From UKL13-2 sp038206765 (GTDB lineage Bacteria > Pseudomonadota > Gammaproteobacteria > Burkholderiales > Usitatibacteraceae): a DNA stretch of 64,000 nt. The notes beneath the pieces are model-generated. The model did no database searches. It saw only the letters and a program-made list of their open reading frames with translations, and was not told the origin of the DNA. The first letter of the stretch is position 1, and every line of letters starts with the position of its first letter. Position numbers and translations under genes: made by a program. Shown one piece after another: positions 32,362 to 40,499 of the stretch. Where the stretch lies: the NCBI GenBank assembly GCA_038206765.1, contig JBBRAM010000008.1, positions 62,001-126,000 of the forward strand, written 5' to 3'.

Positions 32362-33677
32362 GCGCGCCGCTTTCTACCTTTGGCGTTTCTCGCGATGGTG
32401 GTGACGATAGTACCGGCGCATTGCGCATGGAAGATGTGGCGCTAACCGATGTTGCCGCGCAGTTTGGTACGCCGACTTATGTGTATTCACGCGCTGCCCT
32501 GACCAGCGCTTTTAGTCGACTGGACGCCGCCTTAGCAGCTGCTAGGCAAGGCAAACCTTATCTAATTTGTTATGCCGTAAAAGCGAATTCCAACCTTGCG
32601 GTACTGAACGTATTTGCTCGGCTAGGCGCGGGGTTTGACATTGTTTCGGGTGGTGAATTGCGACGTGTATTGGCGGCAGGTGGCGATGCTAGCAAGGTGG
32701 TTTTCTCAGGGCTTGGTAAGAAGACAGACGAGATTCGTTTCGCTTTGCAGACAGGCATTAAGGGCTTCAACATCGAGTCAGAAGCCGAGCTGGACAGGAT
32801 CAACTCCGTTGCCGCCTCGCTCAACAAGCGTGCCGCCGTGAGCCTGCGCGTAAATCCAGACGTCGATGCGAAGACGCATCCATATATCTCAACCGGCTTG
32901 AAGAATAATAAATTTGGTATCGCGTTCGATCGCGCTTTTGCTGTTTACAAACAAGCCTCGCAGCTATCGCATATAGATGTCGTTGGCGTCGATTGCCATA
33001 TTGGCTCGCAACTGGTGGATGATGCGCCGCTGTTGGAAGCGATGGCGAAGATTGTAGGCTTAGCCGATGAGCTGGCAGACGAGGGCATTCACATTCATCA
33101 CATCTGCCCGGGCGGGGGTGTGGGCATTACGTATTCCAATGAGGCGACGATTGATCTGAATCGCTATGCAGCAGCATTGGAATTGGCGTTAAGCCACAGC
33201 CGCCACGCACATAATGTCGAGCTGTTGCTAGAGCCCGGCCGCATGCTGACAGGCAATGCGGGCGTGTTGTTGACACAGGTTGAATATGTGAAGCCGACGC
33301 AAGAGAAAAATTTTCTGATTGTGGATGCGGCAATGAACGATTTGATTCGCCCCTCACTTTATCAAGCCCATCATGAGATCGTGATGGCTTCTCCTATCAA
33401 TGCGACAGCACCTAAGCGTATTTATGATGTAGTGGGCCCTGTGTGCGAGAGCTCGGATGTGTTGGGGCGTGAGCGCACGTTGGCAGCATCGGAGGGCGAC
33501 GTAATCGCGATACTTTCCGCTGGTGCGTATGGTTTTGTAATGGCCTCAAACTACAACACCCGCACTCGTGCAGCTGAGGTAATGATCGACGGCGCGACGA
33601 CGTATTGCGTGCGTCCACGAGAAATATTGGAGGACTTGTTCTGCTTAGAGGTAGTGCTGAAACCCGATCTGAAATAG
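32358..33677 (+). CDS. lysA: Diaminopimelate decarboxylase
   Basis: 439 residues from the ATG at 32358 that overlaps the lptM stop; a longer in-frame start inside lptM is rejected. The PLP-binding Lys is in PYLICYAVKANSNLAVL, the Gly-rich phosphate loop in HICPGGGVGI, and the active-site Cys region in GPVCESSDVLGRER. It forms lysine from meso-diaminopimelate in the cytoplasm. The linkage lptM-lysA is common in beta- and gammaproteobacteria, usually followed by dapF, which is absent here. Confidence 0.95.
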   Translation: MSAPLSTFGVSRDGGDDSTGALRMEDVALTDVAAQFGTPTYVYSRAALTSAFSRLDAALAAARQGKPYLICYAVKANSNLAVLNVFARLGAGFDIVSGGELRRVLAAGGDASKVVFSGLGKKTDEIRFALQTGIKGFNIESEAELDRINSVAASLNKRAAVSLRVNPDVDAKTHPYISTGLKNNKFGIAFDRAFAVYKQASQLSHIDVVGVDCHIGSQLVDDAPLLEAMAKIVGLADELADEGIHIHHICPGGGVGITYSNEATIDLNRYAAALELALSHSRHAHNVELLLEPGRMLTGNAGVLLTQVEYVKPTQEKNFLIVDAAMNDLIRPSLYQAHHEIVMASPINATAPKRIYDVVGPVCESSDVLGRERTLAASEGDVIAILSAGAYGFVMASNYNTRTRAAEVMIDGATTYCVRPREILEDLFCLEVVLKPDLK

Positions 33678-34071
33678 CGCTCGCGGAAGTTCGACAAACA
33701 AAAAATATTGCAAAATTGAATATCAAGAATTGCGTTAGTATCGAATCGATACCATTTTGCAATGAGCGTGTTCAAATAAGCAGTCTTGACATCACATGAA
33801 AGTGGTGTTCATAAAAAAATCTGTAATAGAATCCTCTCACCAAGTGCTCGCGAGATTTTTCAATCATTTGGTTTTCATTAGATGGTTGTGATGCAACCGC
33901 GAGCGGAGTGAGGTTGTTTTGCTCTGCTGCATTTTCTAAAACCTTTGCACAGCAGCATTCGTCATCACTCAATCGTTCGTCTGAACTGGTTCTTTGGTAG
34001 TGCGGCAATTTTTTGCGGTATGCCGTGCGCAATATCAAGTAATTCGGTCCAACCATCGAAAGGAGTTGATT
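33678..34071. other. Intergenic region upstream of the histone H1-like gene
   Basis: No gene seen. It is AT-rich with a TATCG-AAT-CGATA inverted repeat at 33739-33751 and TTGACA at 33786, a possible -35 box without a clear -10 partner at standard spacing. The segment just before 34072 ends in AAGGAG, a strong ribosome site for the H1-like gene. Confidence 0.4.
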
Positions 34072-34500
34072 ATGGCAACAGCCAAAAAACCGGCAGCTAA
34101 AAAGCCGGCAGCAAAGAAACCAGCTGCAAAGAAACCTGTAGCAAAGAAGCCAGCAGCGAAGAAACCAGCAGCTAAAAAGCCAGCGGCCAAAAAGCCGGCA
34201 GCTAAAAAGCCTGCTGCAAAAAAGCCAGCAGCTAAAAAACCAGCGGCCAAAAAGCCAGCAGCCAAAAAGCCTGCTGCTAAGAAGCCTGCTGCAAAAAAAG
34301 CGCCGGCCAAAAAGCCAGCGGCTAAAAAACCAGCCGCAAAAAAAAAGGTAGCTAAAGCACCGGCTAAAAAGCCTGCTGCTAAGAAGCCTGCAGCAAAGCC
34401 AGCCGCAAAGAAGGCAGCGCCTAAAAAGAAAGCTGCCGCACCAAAACCTGCTCCGATGATTACACCTGTAATCACGCCGCTCATCAAACCGATGGGTTAA
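34072..34500 (+). CDS. Histone H1-like Lys/Ala/Pro-rich nucleoid protein
   Basis: 142 residues from the ATG at 34072, behind a strong AAGGAG. It is made almost wholly of PAAKK pentapeptide repeats (about twenty), then a short tail with APKPAPMITPVITPLIKPMG. Such proteins resemble the C-terminal tail of eukaryotic histone H1 and bacterial HctB/AlgP-like proteins, and bind DNA through their charge. The repeats make length variation likely. A hairpin terminator follows. The 259-residue frame opposite it is only the repeat read backwards. Confidence 0.85.
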   Translation: MATAKKPAAKKPAAKKPAAKKPVAKKPAAKKPAAKKPAAKKPAAKKPAAKKPAAKKPAAKKPAAKKPAAKKPAAKKAPAKKPAAKKPAAKKKVAKAPAKKPAAKKPAAKPAAKKAAPKKKAAAPKPAPMITPVITPLIKPMG

Positions 34501-34534
34501 GCTATATCGAAGCGTTGGTAGCTGCCAGACCATT

Positions 34535-34587
34535 CCGATCCGTGTGGGCACTTTTACTGTGAGCTCGCCGGATCGGATTATTTTTTT
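34535..34587 (+). terminator. Intrinsic terminator after H1-like gene
   Basis: CCGATCCG and CGGATCGG form an 8-bp stem around a 26-base loop, followed by ATTA and seven T residues. The long loop is less usual, but position and T-run support termination. Confidence 0.65.
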
Positions 34588-34628
34588 GTAGCGCCGTTTT
34601 TATGCTTACAGTGTTGGTTCAAATTTTA

Positions 34629-35021
34629 CTAGCCTTGGCCAGGTTTTTCGACCAGCGATCGCCAAAGCATCCAAAACGCGAATCCCGTCAGTAAATATAG
34701 AATAGGGGTAAGCACAATTAAATCGAGCCTTAACAACGGCGCCGAGTTGATTGCGCCCGCGTTCGCGCTCGGCGGCGCAGCCATCACCGCCTGAAACTGC
34801 TGCTCATAAAACCCAAAAATCATCCATAGCAAGCCAGCGAACACGGGCGCTTTACGGAAAAAACTTTTGTCAAAAGCGATTCCAGTCCGCAAATTAAGCG
34901 CGGCCTGTACCGCGACAAGTGCTCCCGCAACCGCGATGCCAGCATGAGGCCACAATGCGATCAACTTGGCTGGGCCAAAGAAAATCCATTCGCTCAGCGC
35001 GCTCAGTGCGCTCACCTCCAT
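34629..35021 (-). CDS. Hypothetical inner-membrane protein
   Basis: 130 residues with three likely membrane helices: about 22-46 (LIALWPHAGIAVAGALVAVQ), 57-80 (KAPVFAGLLWMIFGFYEQQF) and 98-122 (LIVLTPILYLLTGFAFWMLW). No family motif is recognised. It lies 58 bases after mtgA on the same strand, so it may be the last gene of an aroE-mtgA transcript. Function unknown. Confidence 0.6.
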   Translation of the reverse strand: MEVSALSALSEWIFFGPAKLIALWPHAGIAVAGALVAVQAALNLRTGIAFDKSFFRKAPVFAGLLWMIFGFYEQQFQAVMAAPPSANAGAINSAPLLRLDLIVLTPILYLLTGFAFWMLWRSLVEKPGQG

Positions 35022-35079
35022 CTGCGGCTCTTTCTAGCATTCACTTCAACAAAGATGACGACAAGCGTGCCGGAACCGA

Positions 35080-35778
35080 TCACGGCAATTCTGCCTGCGG
35101 CATCCGCGCCAAAATAATTTGCGTTTTTTTCAATAGCCACGGCGCATTACGGTTTTTGTCGTAAAAACGCGGGCGCGGCACCATTGCTGCCAACTTGGCC
35201 GCTTGTTCTGCCGAGAGCTGTGCAGCGGAAACGCCGTAGTAATAACGCGCCGCTGCCTCCGCGCCGAAAACGCCGTTGCCCCATTCGATAACGTTTAAAT
35301 AAATTTCAAAGATCCGTTCCTTCTCCATTATTTTTTCGAGCATGAAGGTAATTAAGGCTTCCTCACCTTTCCGCAAAAACGAACGCTCGCCGGACAAAAA
35401 TAAATTTTTAGCCAGTTGCTGTGAAATGGTCGAGCCCCCCGCAACGATTTTGCCTTTGCGTTCGTTTTTTTCCATCGCTTTTTGGATGCCGTCCCAATCA
35501 AAGCCCTCGTGGTCAGTAAATTTTGCGTCTTCGGCGACGATGATGGCGCGTTTTAGATTGTTCGAGACTTTTTCGTATTCAACCCATTGGTATTTGAGTT
35601 TGGCCTGCGCATCTTTTTGTTGCAGCACATCAAGCCTCGCCTGCATAAAGGCGGTGTTGGTCGGCGCGTGATCGGTCCACCACCAGAGCCGGATAAGGAC
35701 GTAACTTTGGTAAGCAATAAAAAGCGCTATCAGCACGCCGATAATTGCGCCTAGAAGTTTAAAAAATTTGCGGATCAT
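35080..35778 (-). CDS. mtgA: Monofunctional peptidoglycan transglycosylase
   Basis: 232 residues, the usual length. One N-terminal membrane helix is followed by a GT51 domain with the catalytic Glu in IIVAEDAKFTDHEGFD, then KIVAGGSTISQQLAKNLFL and the second Glu region EALITFMLEKIMEKERIFEI and YLNVIEWGNGVFGAEAAARY. It polymerises lipid II into glycan strands at the outer face of the inner membrane and lacks a transpeptidase domain. It is 17 bases downstream of aroE, the same pairing known in other proteobacteria. Confidence 0.95.
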   Translation of the reverse strand: MIRKFFKLLGAIIGVLIALFIAYQSYVLIRLWWWTDHAPTNTAFMQARLDVLQQKDAQAKLKYQWVEYEKVSNNLKRAIIVAEDAKFTDHEGFDWDGIQKAMEKNERKGKIVAGGSTISQQLAKNLFLSGERSFLRKGEEALITFMLEKIMEKERIFEIYLNVIEWGNGVFGAEAAARYYYGVSAAQLSAEQAAKLAAMVPRPRFYDKNRNAPWLLKKTQIILARMPQAELP

Positions 35779-35795
35779 GATCGGTGGCGAACTCG

Positions 35796-36734
35796 TTAAG
35801 TGGACTTCGTGCTCAAGGCCTGCCTAGCCTTATTCCGCAGAAACGCCAGCACCGGCGCGGTGTTTGGGCGTATGCCACGCCATAGATAAAACGATTCGGC
35901 GGCTTGCTCAACTAACATGCCTAAGCCGTCCGAAGATCGCGCACCCGCGCTGGCGGAGAGTTTTAGGAACGGCGTTTCGCGGCCATACATCATGTCGTAA
36001 GCAAGAGCTGGACGCGTGCCGGAGCCGGCAAAACAACTGATAGGTACAAGCGGCAGGTCGTCAGACAAGCTGGCGGAGGTGGCGTTAATGATGAGATCGA
36101 ATGAATGCTTTGGCAAATCGCTTAATGTCAGGACGCAAATTTTGGTGCTGTTGTTTGCATCGTTAAATTGGGCCGCGACGGCCTCCGCCTTATTGATGGT
36201 TCGGTTGGTGATTGCCAACAGGGACGGATTGGCATCAAGCAAATTGCCCAGCACGCCCCGCGCTGCACCGCCCGCACCAAGCATTAGAATTCGCGCACCC
36301 TCCAAGGAAAAGCCCAGATTTTTTTCGAGATCCGAACACAGCCCAACGCCATCCGTAATGTCACCCAGTACAATTGCACCATCAAACTTGAGCGTATTCA
36401 CTGCCCCCGCACGTCGCGCACGCGGCGTGAGCTCGGTTGCATAGCGGAACGCGTCTAGCTTGAATGGCACGGTGATGTTGGCGCCGCCGCAGCGGCCAAC
36501 ACTATCGGCTCCCCCATTGGCATCAATCACTTCCGGGTGCTCAGTGCGGAATGTGTCGACAGTTTGCGAAAAACCATCCAGCGGCGCGAGCAGGCGAACA
36601 TACGAGATCGCCTGCCCCGTTTGGTGTGCAAAGGCTGCATGAATCTCTGGTGATTTGGAATGCGCGACAGGATTACCAATGACGGCATAGTAATCAAGGC
36701 GGCTATCGGAATTGGAATCAGATGGGGCGCTCAT
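35796..36734 (-). CDS. aroE: Shikimate dehydrogenase
   Basis: About 312 residues from the ATG at 36734; an in-frame ATG at 36842 would add 36 residues with no family similarity. The shikimate-binding N-terminus YYAVIGNPVAHSKSPEIHAAF is clear, as are the catalytic Lys in NITVPFKLDAF, the Asp in DGVGLCSDLEKN and the NADP Rossmann loop ILMLGAGGAARGVLGNLL. It reduces 3-dehydroshikimate to shikimate in aromatic amino acid synthesis. It is slightly longer than usual because of a short insert with NGGADSVGRCGG before the catalytic lysine. Confidence 0.93.
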   Translation of the reverse strand: MSAPSDSNSDSRLDYYAVIGNPVAHSKSPEIHAAFAHQTGQAISYVRLLAPLDGFSQTVDTFRTEHPEVIDANGGADSVGRCGGANITVPFKLDAFRYATELTPRARRAGAVNTLKFDGAIVLGDITDGVGLCSDLEKNLGFSLEGARILMLGAGGAARGVLGNLLDANPSLLAITNRTINKAEAVAAQFNDANNSTKICVLTLSDLPKHSFDLIINATSASLSDDLPLVPISCFAGSGTRPALAYDMMYGRETPFLKLSASAGARSSDGLGMLVEQAAESFYLWRGIRPNTAPVLAFLRNKARQALSTKST

Positions 36735-36928
36735 ATTTTTACGTGATTTTCTGAAAATTTCTTCAATTTTTGCAATTTTTGCAATAACGTATTGTGAACG
36801 TGAATCGCTTTCAGGCAAGATAGAATTTGATGTTGCGTTCAATTTTGGAGAAGCTTATCAATGTATGGACAACAACTGGGAACCAAAGCGACGGGTCGCC
36901 TCAATTTGGGGCATTTTATTTTACATCC

Positions 36929-36943
36929 GCACCAACTTGGGGC
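36929..36943 (+). promoter_or_regulatory. Probable NtrC binding site upstream of glnA
   Basis: GCACC-AACTT-GGGGC matches the NtrC half-sites GCACC-N5-GGTGC with one mismatch. It lies about 85 bases upstream of the sigma-54 promoter, a suitable distance for an enhancer. The rest of the 36735-37228 region holds that promoter and a 9-bp repeat CAATTTTTG near 36764, but no gene. Confidence 0.55.
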
Positions 36944-37026
36944 AATGTTTTGTTCGCCATAGGATGTCGCGGTATCTTTTCTTCTCATATCAGTCAAGTT
37001 GTGGCTCGATGTAGAAGGCGTAAGAA

Positions 37027-37042
37027 TGGCATGTTTTCTGCT
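37027..37042 (+). promoter_or_regulatory. Sigma-54 promoter of glnA
   Basis: TGGCATGTTTTCTGCT has the invariant GG and GC of a -24/-12 promoter with 10 bases between them and differs from TGGCAC-N5-TTGCW at two positions. Transcription would start near 37053, leaving a leader of about 175 bases before glnA. Confidence 0.7.
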
Positions 37043-37228
37043 CAGTCAATGGTCTTGTATCCCATGTCCGGTGCCTGGCTTCACAAATCGAGTTTAAGGC
37101 TGAGCATGCAGTCGTCTCGCTGCTGATTGCCGTTGTGGTACCGCATCATCGTATTGTTCCAAAAAGTTTCTGCATAAAAAACGCATCAAACGCTTTAGTA
37201 ACCCCGCAATATTGACCAGGAGAAAGAA

Positions 37229-38638
37229 ATGTCCGTCGCAAATGTAATGAAAATGATGAAAGACCATGAAGTCAAGTTTGTTGACTTCCGCTTTACCGAT
37301 ACCAAAGGCAAAGAACAACACGTTTCAGTGCCTGCCAAGGCGTTTAATGAGGAAAAATTTACCGAAGGCCACGCCTTTGACGGATCCTCAATCGCCGGTT
37401 GGAAAGGCATTGAAGCCTCCGATATGTTGTTGATGCCCGATGCCGGTACCGCATTCATCGACCCATTTTTTGATGAGTCGACGCTGGTTTTGTCGTGTGA
37501 CGTGCATGAGCCCTCAACCGGCAAAGGCTATGATCGCGACCCGCGTTCACTCGCCAAGCGTGCAGAGGCGTATTTAAAATCATCGGGAATTGGCGATGTC
37601 GCTTATTTCGGTCCCGAGCCAGAATTTTTTGTTTTTGATTCTGTGCAATGGACAGTCGATATGTCCGGCTCGTCTTGCAAAGTGTTTTCTGAAGAAGCGG
37701 CTTGGTCAACCGGCGATAAATTTGAAGGCGGCAATTTGGGCCATCGGCCACCGGTTAAAGGTGGTTATTTTCCGGTGCCGCCAGTCGATCAATTGCAGGA
37801 TATTCGCTCCGCTATGTGTTTGGCATTAGAAGACATGGGCGTTGAGGTCGAAGTCCATCACCATGAAGTGGCCAATGCCGGTCAGTGCGAAATCGGCACC
37901 AAATTTGAATCACTGACCAAGCGTGCCGACTGGACGCAGATTTTGAAATACGCCGTCCACAACGTCGCGCACAGCTACGGTAAAACCGCGACCTTTATGC
38001 CAAAACCCATCGTTGGCGACAATGGCTCGGGTATGCATGTACATATGTCGATCTGGAAAGACGGCAAAAATTTGTTTGCGGGCAACGGCTATGCCGGCTT
38101 AAGTGAATTCGCGTTGTATTACATCGGCGGCGTGATCAAACACGCGCGCGCACTGAACGCGATTACCAACCCCGGTACCAACTCGTACAAGCGTTTGGTG
38201 CCAGGTTTTGAGGCACCGGTTAAGTTGGCGTATTCAGCCCGTAACCGTTCCGCCTCGATCCGCGTGCCGTTTGTGCAGTCCGACAAAGCTCGCCGTATCG
38301 AAGTGCGTTTCCCAGACCCTACCGCCAACCCGTACTTGGCGTTTGCCGCCCTGATGATGGCCGGTTTGGACGGCGTACAAAACAAGATCCATCCAGGCGA
38401 TCCTTCCGACAAGAACTTGTATGACTTGCCACCTGAAGAAGATGCAAAAATTCCAACCGTTTGTTCGTCTCTTGACCAAGCCTTGGAAGCGCTCGATAAA
38501 GACCGCGATTTCTTAACCCGCGGCGGTGTGTTTTCAAACGAAATGATCGATGCGTATATCGAACTCAAAATGCAGGAGGTCACCCGCTTCCGCATGACAA
38601 CGCATCCAGTTGAGTACGACATGTACTACTCAGCTTAA
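37229..38638 (+). CDS. glnA: Glutamine synthetase type I
   Basis: 469 residues, the standard GSI length. AGGAG precedes the ATG. Conserved parts include HAFDGSSIAGWKGIEASDM, the ATP/metal region EVHHHEVANAGQCEIGTKF, VGDNGSGMHVHMSIWKDGKN and NRSASIRVPF. The adenylylation Tyr is in KNLYDLPPEE near residue 397, so activity is expected to be controlled by adenylyltransferase (GSI-beta type). It makes glutamine from glutamate, ammonia and ATP. A sigma-54 promoter and a probable NtrC site lie upstream, and ntrBC lies downstream. Confidence 0.98.
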   Translation: MSVANVMKMMKDHEVKFVDFRFTDTKGKEQHVSVPAKAFNEEKFTEGHAFDGSSIAGWKGIEASDMLLMPDAGTAFIDPFFDESTLVLSCDVHEPSTGKGYDRDPRSLAKRAEAYLKSSGIGDVAYFGPEPEFFVFDSVQWTVDMSGSSCKVFSEEAAWSTGDKFEGGNLGHRPPVKGGYFPVPPVDQLQDIRSAMCLALEDMGVEVEVHHHEVANAGQCEIGTKFESLTKRADWTQILKYAVHNVAHSYGKTATFMPKPIVGDNGSGMHVHMSIWKDGKNLFAGNGYAGLSEFALYYIGGVIKHARALNAITNPGTNSYKRLVPGFEAPVKLAYSARNRSASIRVPFVQSDKARRIEVRFPDPTANPYLAFAALMMAGLDGVQNKIHPGDPSDKNLYDLPPEEDAKIPTVCSSLDQALEALDKDRDFLTRGGVFSNEMIDAYIELKMQEVTRFRMTTHPVEYDMYYSA

Positions 38639-38665
38639 CCAGCTCGTTTTCAAGTAGCTTTGCCG

Positions 38666-38698
38666 AAGGCGGCGCTCGAAAGGGCGCCGCCTTTTTTG
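38666..38698 (+). terminator. Intrinsic terminator of glnA
   Basis: AAGGCGGCGC and GCGCCGCC pair as a GC-rich stem with a loop of about nine bases, followed by six T residues, 28 bases after the glnA stop. Confidence 0.9.
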
Positions 38699-38856
38699 TT
38701 GGGCGTTTTGCTATGTGGTTTTATGTATTGCGAAATACGGCAATCTCGCTGGCGTGTACTGGTATTTTTTTGGTATTTTTACGCACAACATCTGTACATC
38801 TATCCAGTCTTCACCACCCCTAGTGCTTAGCCACGCAAACAGCACAACCCATTGAG

Positions 38857-38885
38857 TTGTAAAAGAATTTTTCTGCGTCTATGCT
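38857..38885 (+). promoter_or_regulatory. Possible sigma-70 promoter for the DUF4124 gene
   Basis: TTGTAA at 38857 and TATGCT at 38880 are 17 bases apart, each matching the consensus at four of six positions. It lies about 120 bases before the gene at 39006. Nothing else is clear in the 38699-39005 gap. Confidence 0.4.
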
Positions 38886-39005
38886 TTAAGACCGTTCAGT
38901 TGTCATACGACGCTTGTCCAATTCGCGCCTAATAAAGCTTCTATGTAGGCGCTTGGTGATCGCTGAGGGATCAACAAACCAACATTCACCAGAAGGATTC
39001 ATCAA

Positions 39006-40097
39006 ATGAATCATCTCGGAAAAAGTATATTTTATGTTGTTTGCTGCCTGGCAGGTTTGCCCTGCATGGCGGCGTCGGACGGAACAACGCCGATGTATAA
39101 GCTCGTCGATTCGCAGGGCAGGGTAACGTACTCGAACACGCCGATTGCTGGTGCCGTACGCGTCGCACTTGAGCCCATCACAGTTTTGGTCAATAGCGTC
39201 CCCACACCAGCACCGCTGCGTCCCCAAACGGCAGCGGTGACACCGACCGTCGTGCCGTTAGCGCCTGCAGCCTCTCCAGCGTCAACTGGAGACACGGCCA
39301 TTACGGACGATGCCGCACCCTCTGTTGTCTCGGCTCCCACTCCCGTTGCTGTCGCTGTCGTAACGCCCGTCACACTAAAGCGCACTGCTGCCCCCAAACC
39401 TGCTGCCGCGCGTCCGCCTGGGTCGGCTTCATCGCCAGCGCCTGTTCCAATCTATTCGGCGACAGAAATTATTTCACCAACCAACCCAGTTGCGACCCCG
39501 CCCATGCAAGTCGCGGTCGTAACGCCGATGGCTAATCCAAAAATTAAACATCTGCCCTTACCGCCTGAATTGCAGCTACCTCGCGAAGAAGCGGTCGTGG
39601 TGAAAGCGGCGACAGTATTGACGCCACCCCCGACACCCCTCGTGACCGGTAAATCAATGCCGCCCGTTGCGGTTGTTACGCCAGTAGTTTCGAAGCTTGC
39701 CACTAAACAAGCCGCCAAGCCATCGCCCGCTCAGCCCTCAATTCAAGCCGCCATCGAAGCTGAACAAAAACTGTTAGCCGCTGCCAAAGCGGCGCTCGAC
39801 GAGGAAAACGGCCAAAGCGAGGGTGTCCGTGCGATTAAAGCGACGTTTAATGCATCGGCTAAAACCGGCGTTAACAATGGCGGCGTTAAGTTAGCGCAGG
39901 TCCCTGTCATTACGGCGGAAGAGCGTCAGAAAGTGGTGCGTCATTTTGACCGGATTCGCGATTTGCAAGACGAGATCGCCGCGCATGAAAAAGCACTTGA
40001 TGATTTGCGGCATGACTTAACCACCGGCAAATCGGTTCCCGTCAATCCATCGGAGAACAAAACGGCAACGCTTGCCGCCGCAAGCAATCTACACTGA
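39006..40097 (+). CDS. DUF4124 domain protein, Pro/Ala/Val-rich, exported
   Basis: 363 residues. A signal peptide (SIFYVVCCLAGLPCMAA) precedes a short DUF4124 domain (MYKLVDSQGRVTYSNTPIAG). A long Pro/Ala/Thr/Val-rich region follows with three copies of VAVVTP[VM]. The last about 120 residues contain Ala/Lys helices and a likely coiled coil (HFDRIRDLQDEIAAHEKALD). DUF4124 proteins are periplasmic or envelope-associated and of unknown function. A DUF4124 gene between glnA and ntrB is a recurrent arrangement in betaproteobacteria as far as I recall. It has its own terminator. Confidence 0.78.
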   Translation: MNHLGKSIFYVVCCLAGLPCMAASDGTTPMYKLVDSQGRVTYSNTPIAGAVRVALEPITVLVNSVPTPAPLRPQTAAVTPTVVPLAPAASPASTGDTAITDDAAPSVVSAPTPVAVAVVTPVTLKRTAAPKPAAARPPGSASSPAPVPIYSATEIISPTNPVATPPMQVAVVTPMANPKIKHLPLPPELQLPREEAVVVKAATVLTPPPTPLVTGKSMPPVAVVTPVVSKLATKQAAKPSPAQPSIQAAIEAEQKLLAAAKAALDEENGQSEGVRAIKATFNASAKTGVNNGGVKLAQVPVITAEERQKVVRHFDRIRDLQDEIAAHEKALDDLRHDLTTGKSVPVNPSENKTATLAAASNLH

Positions 40098-40140
40098 CTC
40101 ATTCGAACTCCTTTCGATCGTTTGTCTGATCGAAATTTTG

Positions 40141-40173
40141 ACGCCGGACGCTGACCGCCTCCGGCGTTTTTTT
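40141..40173 (+). terminator. Intrinsic terminator after the DUF4124 gene
   Basis: ACGCCGGA and TCCGGCGT form a perfect 8-bp stem with an 11-base loop, followed by seven T residues. Confidence 0.9.
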
Positions 40174-40313
40174 ATGCGCGTATTAATGCCGACCGTTGAT
40201 TCGTATTTTGCGCATGCCGGATTATCCGCTAGCCGCGTCAATGGTTAGCACGCATCGGCGCTGGCTTCGCTACAATCGGAAAATCCACCGCCACTTGCCA
40301 AGGGCGCACAATG

Positions 40314-40329
40314 TGGCAAGGAAATTGCT
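40314..40329 (+). promoter_or_regulatory. Sigma-54 promoter of ntrBC
   Basis: TGGCAAGGAAATTGCT matches TGGCAC-N5-TTGCW at all but one position, with GG and GC exactly spaced. It predicts a start near 40340 and a leader of about 160 bases before ntrB. No good NtrC site was seen between 40174 and 40313. The rest of this 390-base gap holds no gene. Confidence 0.75.
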
Positions 40330-40499
40330 GATGTATGCAAGGATGCTTTGATTAAGTCTGGTTCTAAACCAGACCAAGTGCGAGCGCAAAAATTTCGCAG
40401 TCGTATATGCTGATATGCAAGACAAAATTTTGAGTTTGTAACTGCATAGGGTGACGAAATTGACTTTATCAGAGCTTCCTTAAAACATAATTGATCATC

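Noticed and set aside
33772..34551. A 259-codon minus-strand open frame opposite the H1-like gene
   Set aside because: It is the reverse reading of PAAKK repeats (Cys/Phe/Leu-rich low complexity) with no ribosome site; the plus-strand frame has AAGGAG and a known composition.
35840..35870. A sequence like the right half of the dispersed repeat (AGCACCGGCGCGGTGTTT)
   Set aside because: It encodes the conserved C-terminal RPNTAPVLAF region of aroE, so the likeness is probably chance.
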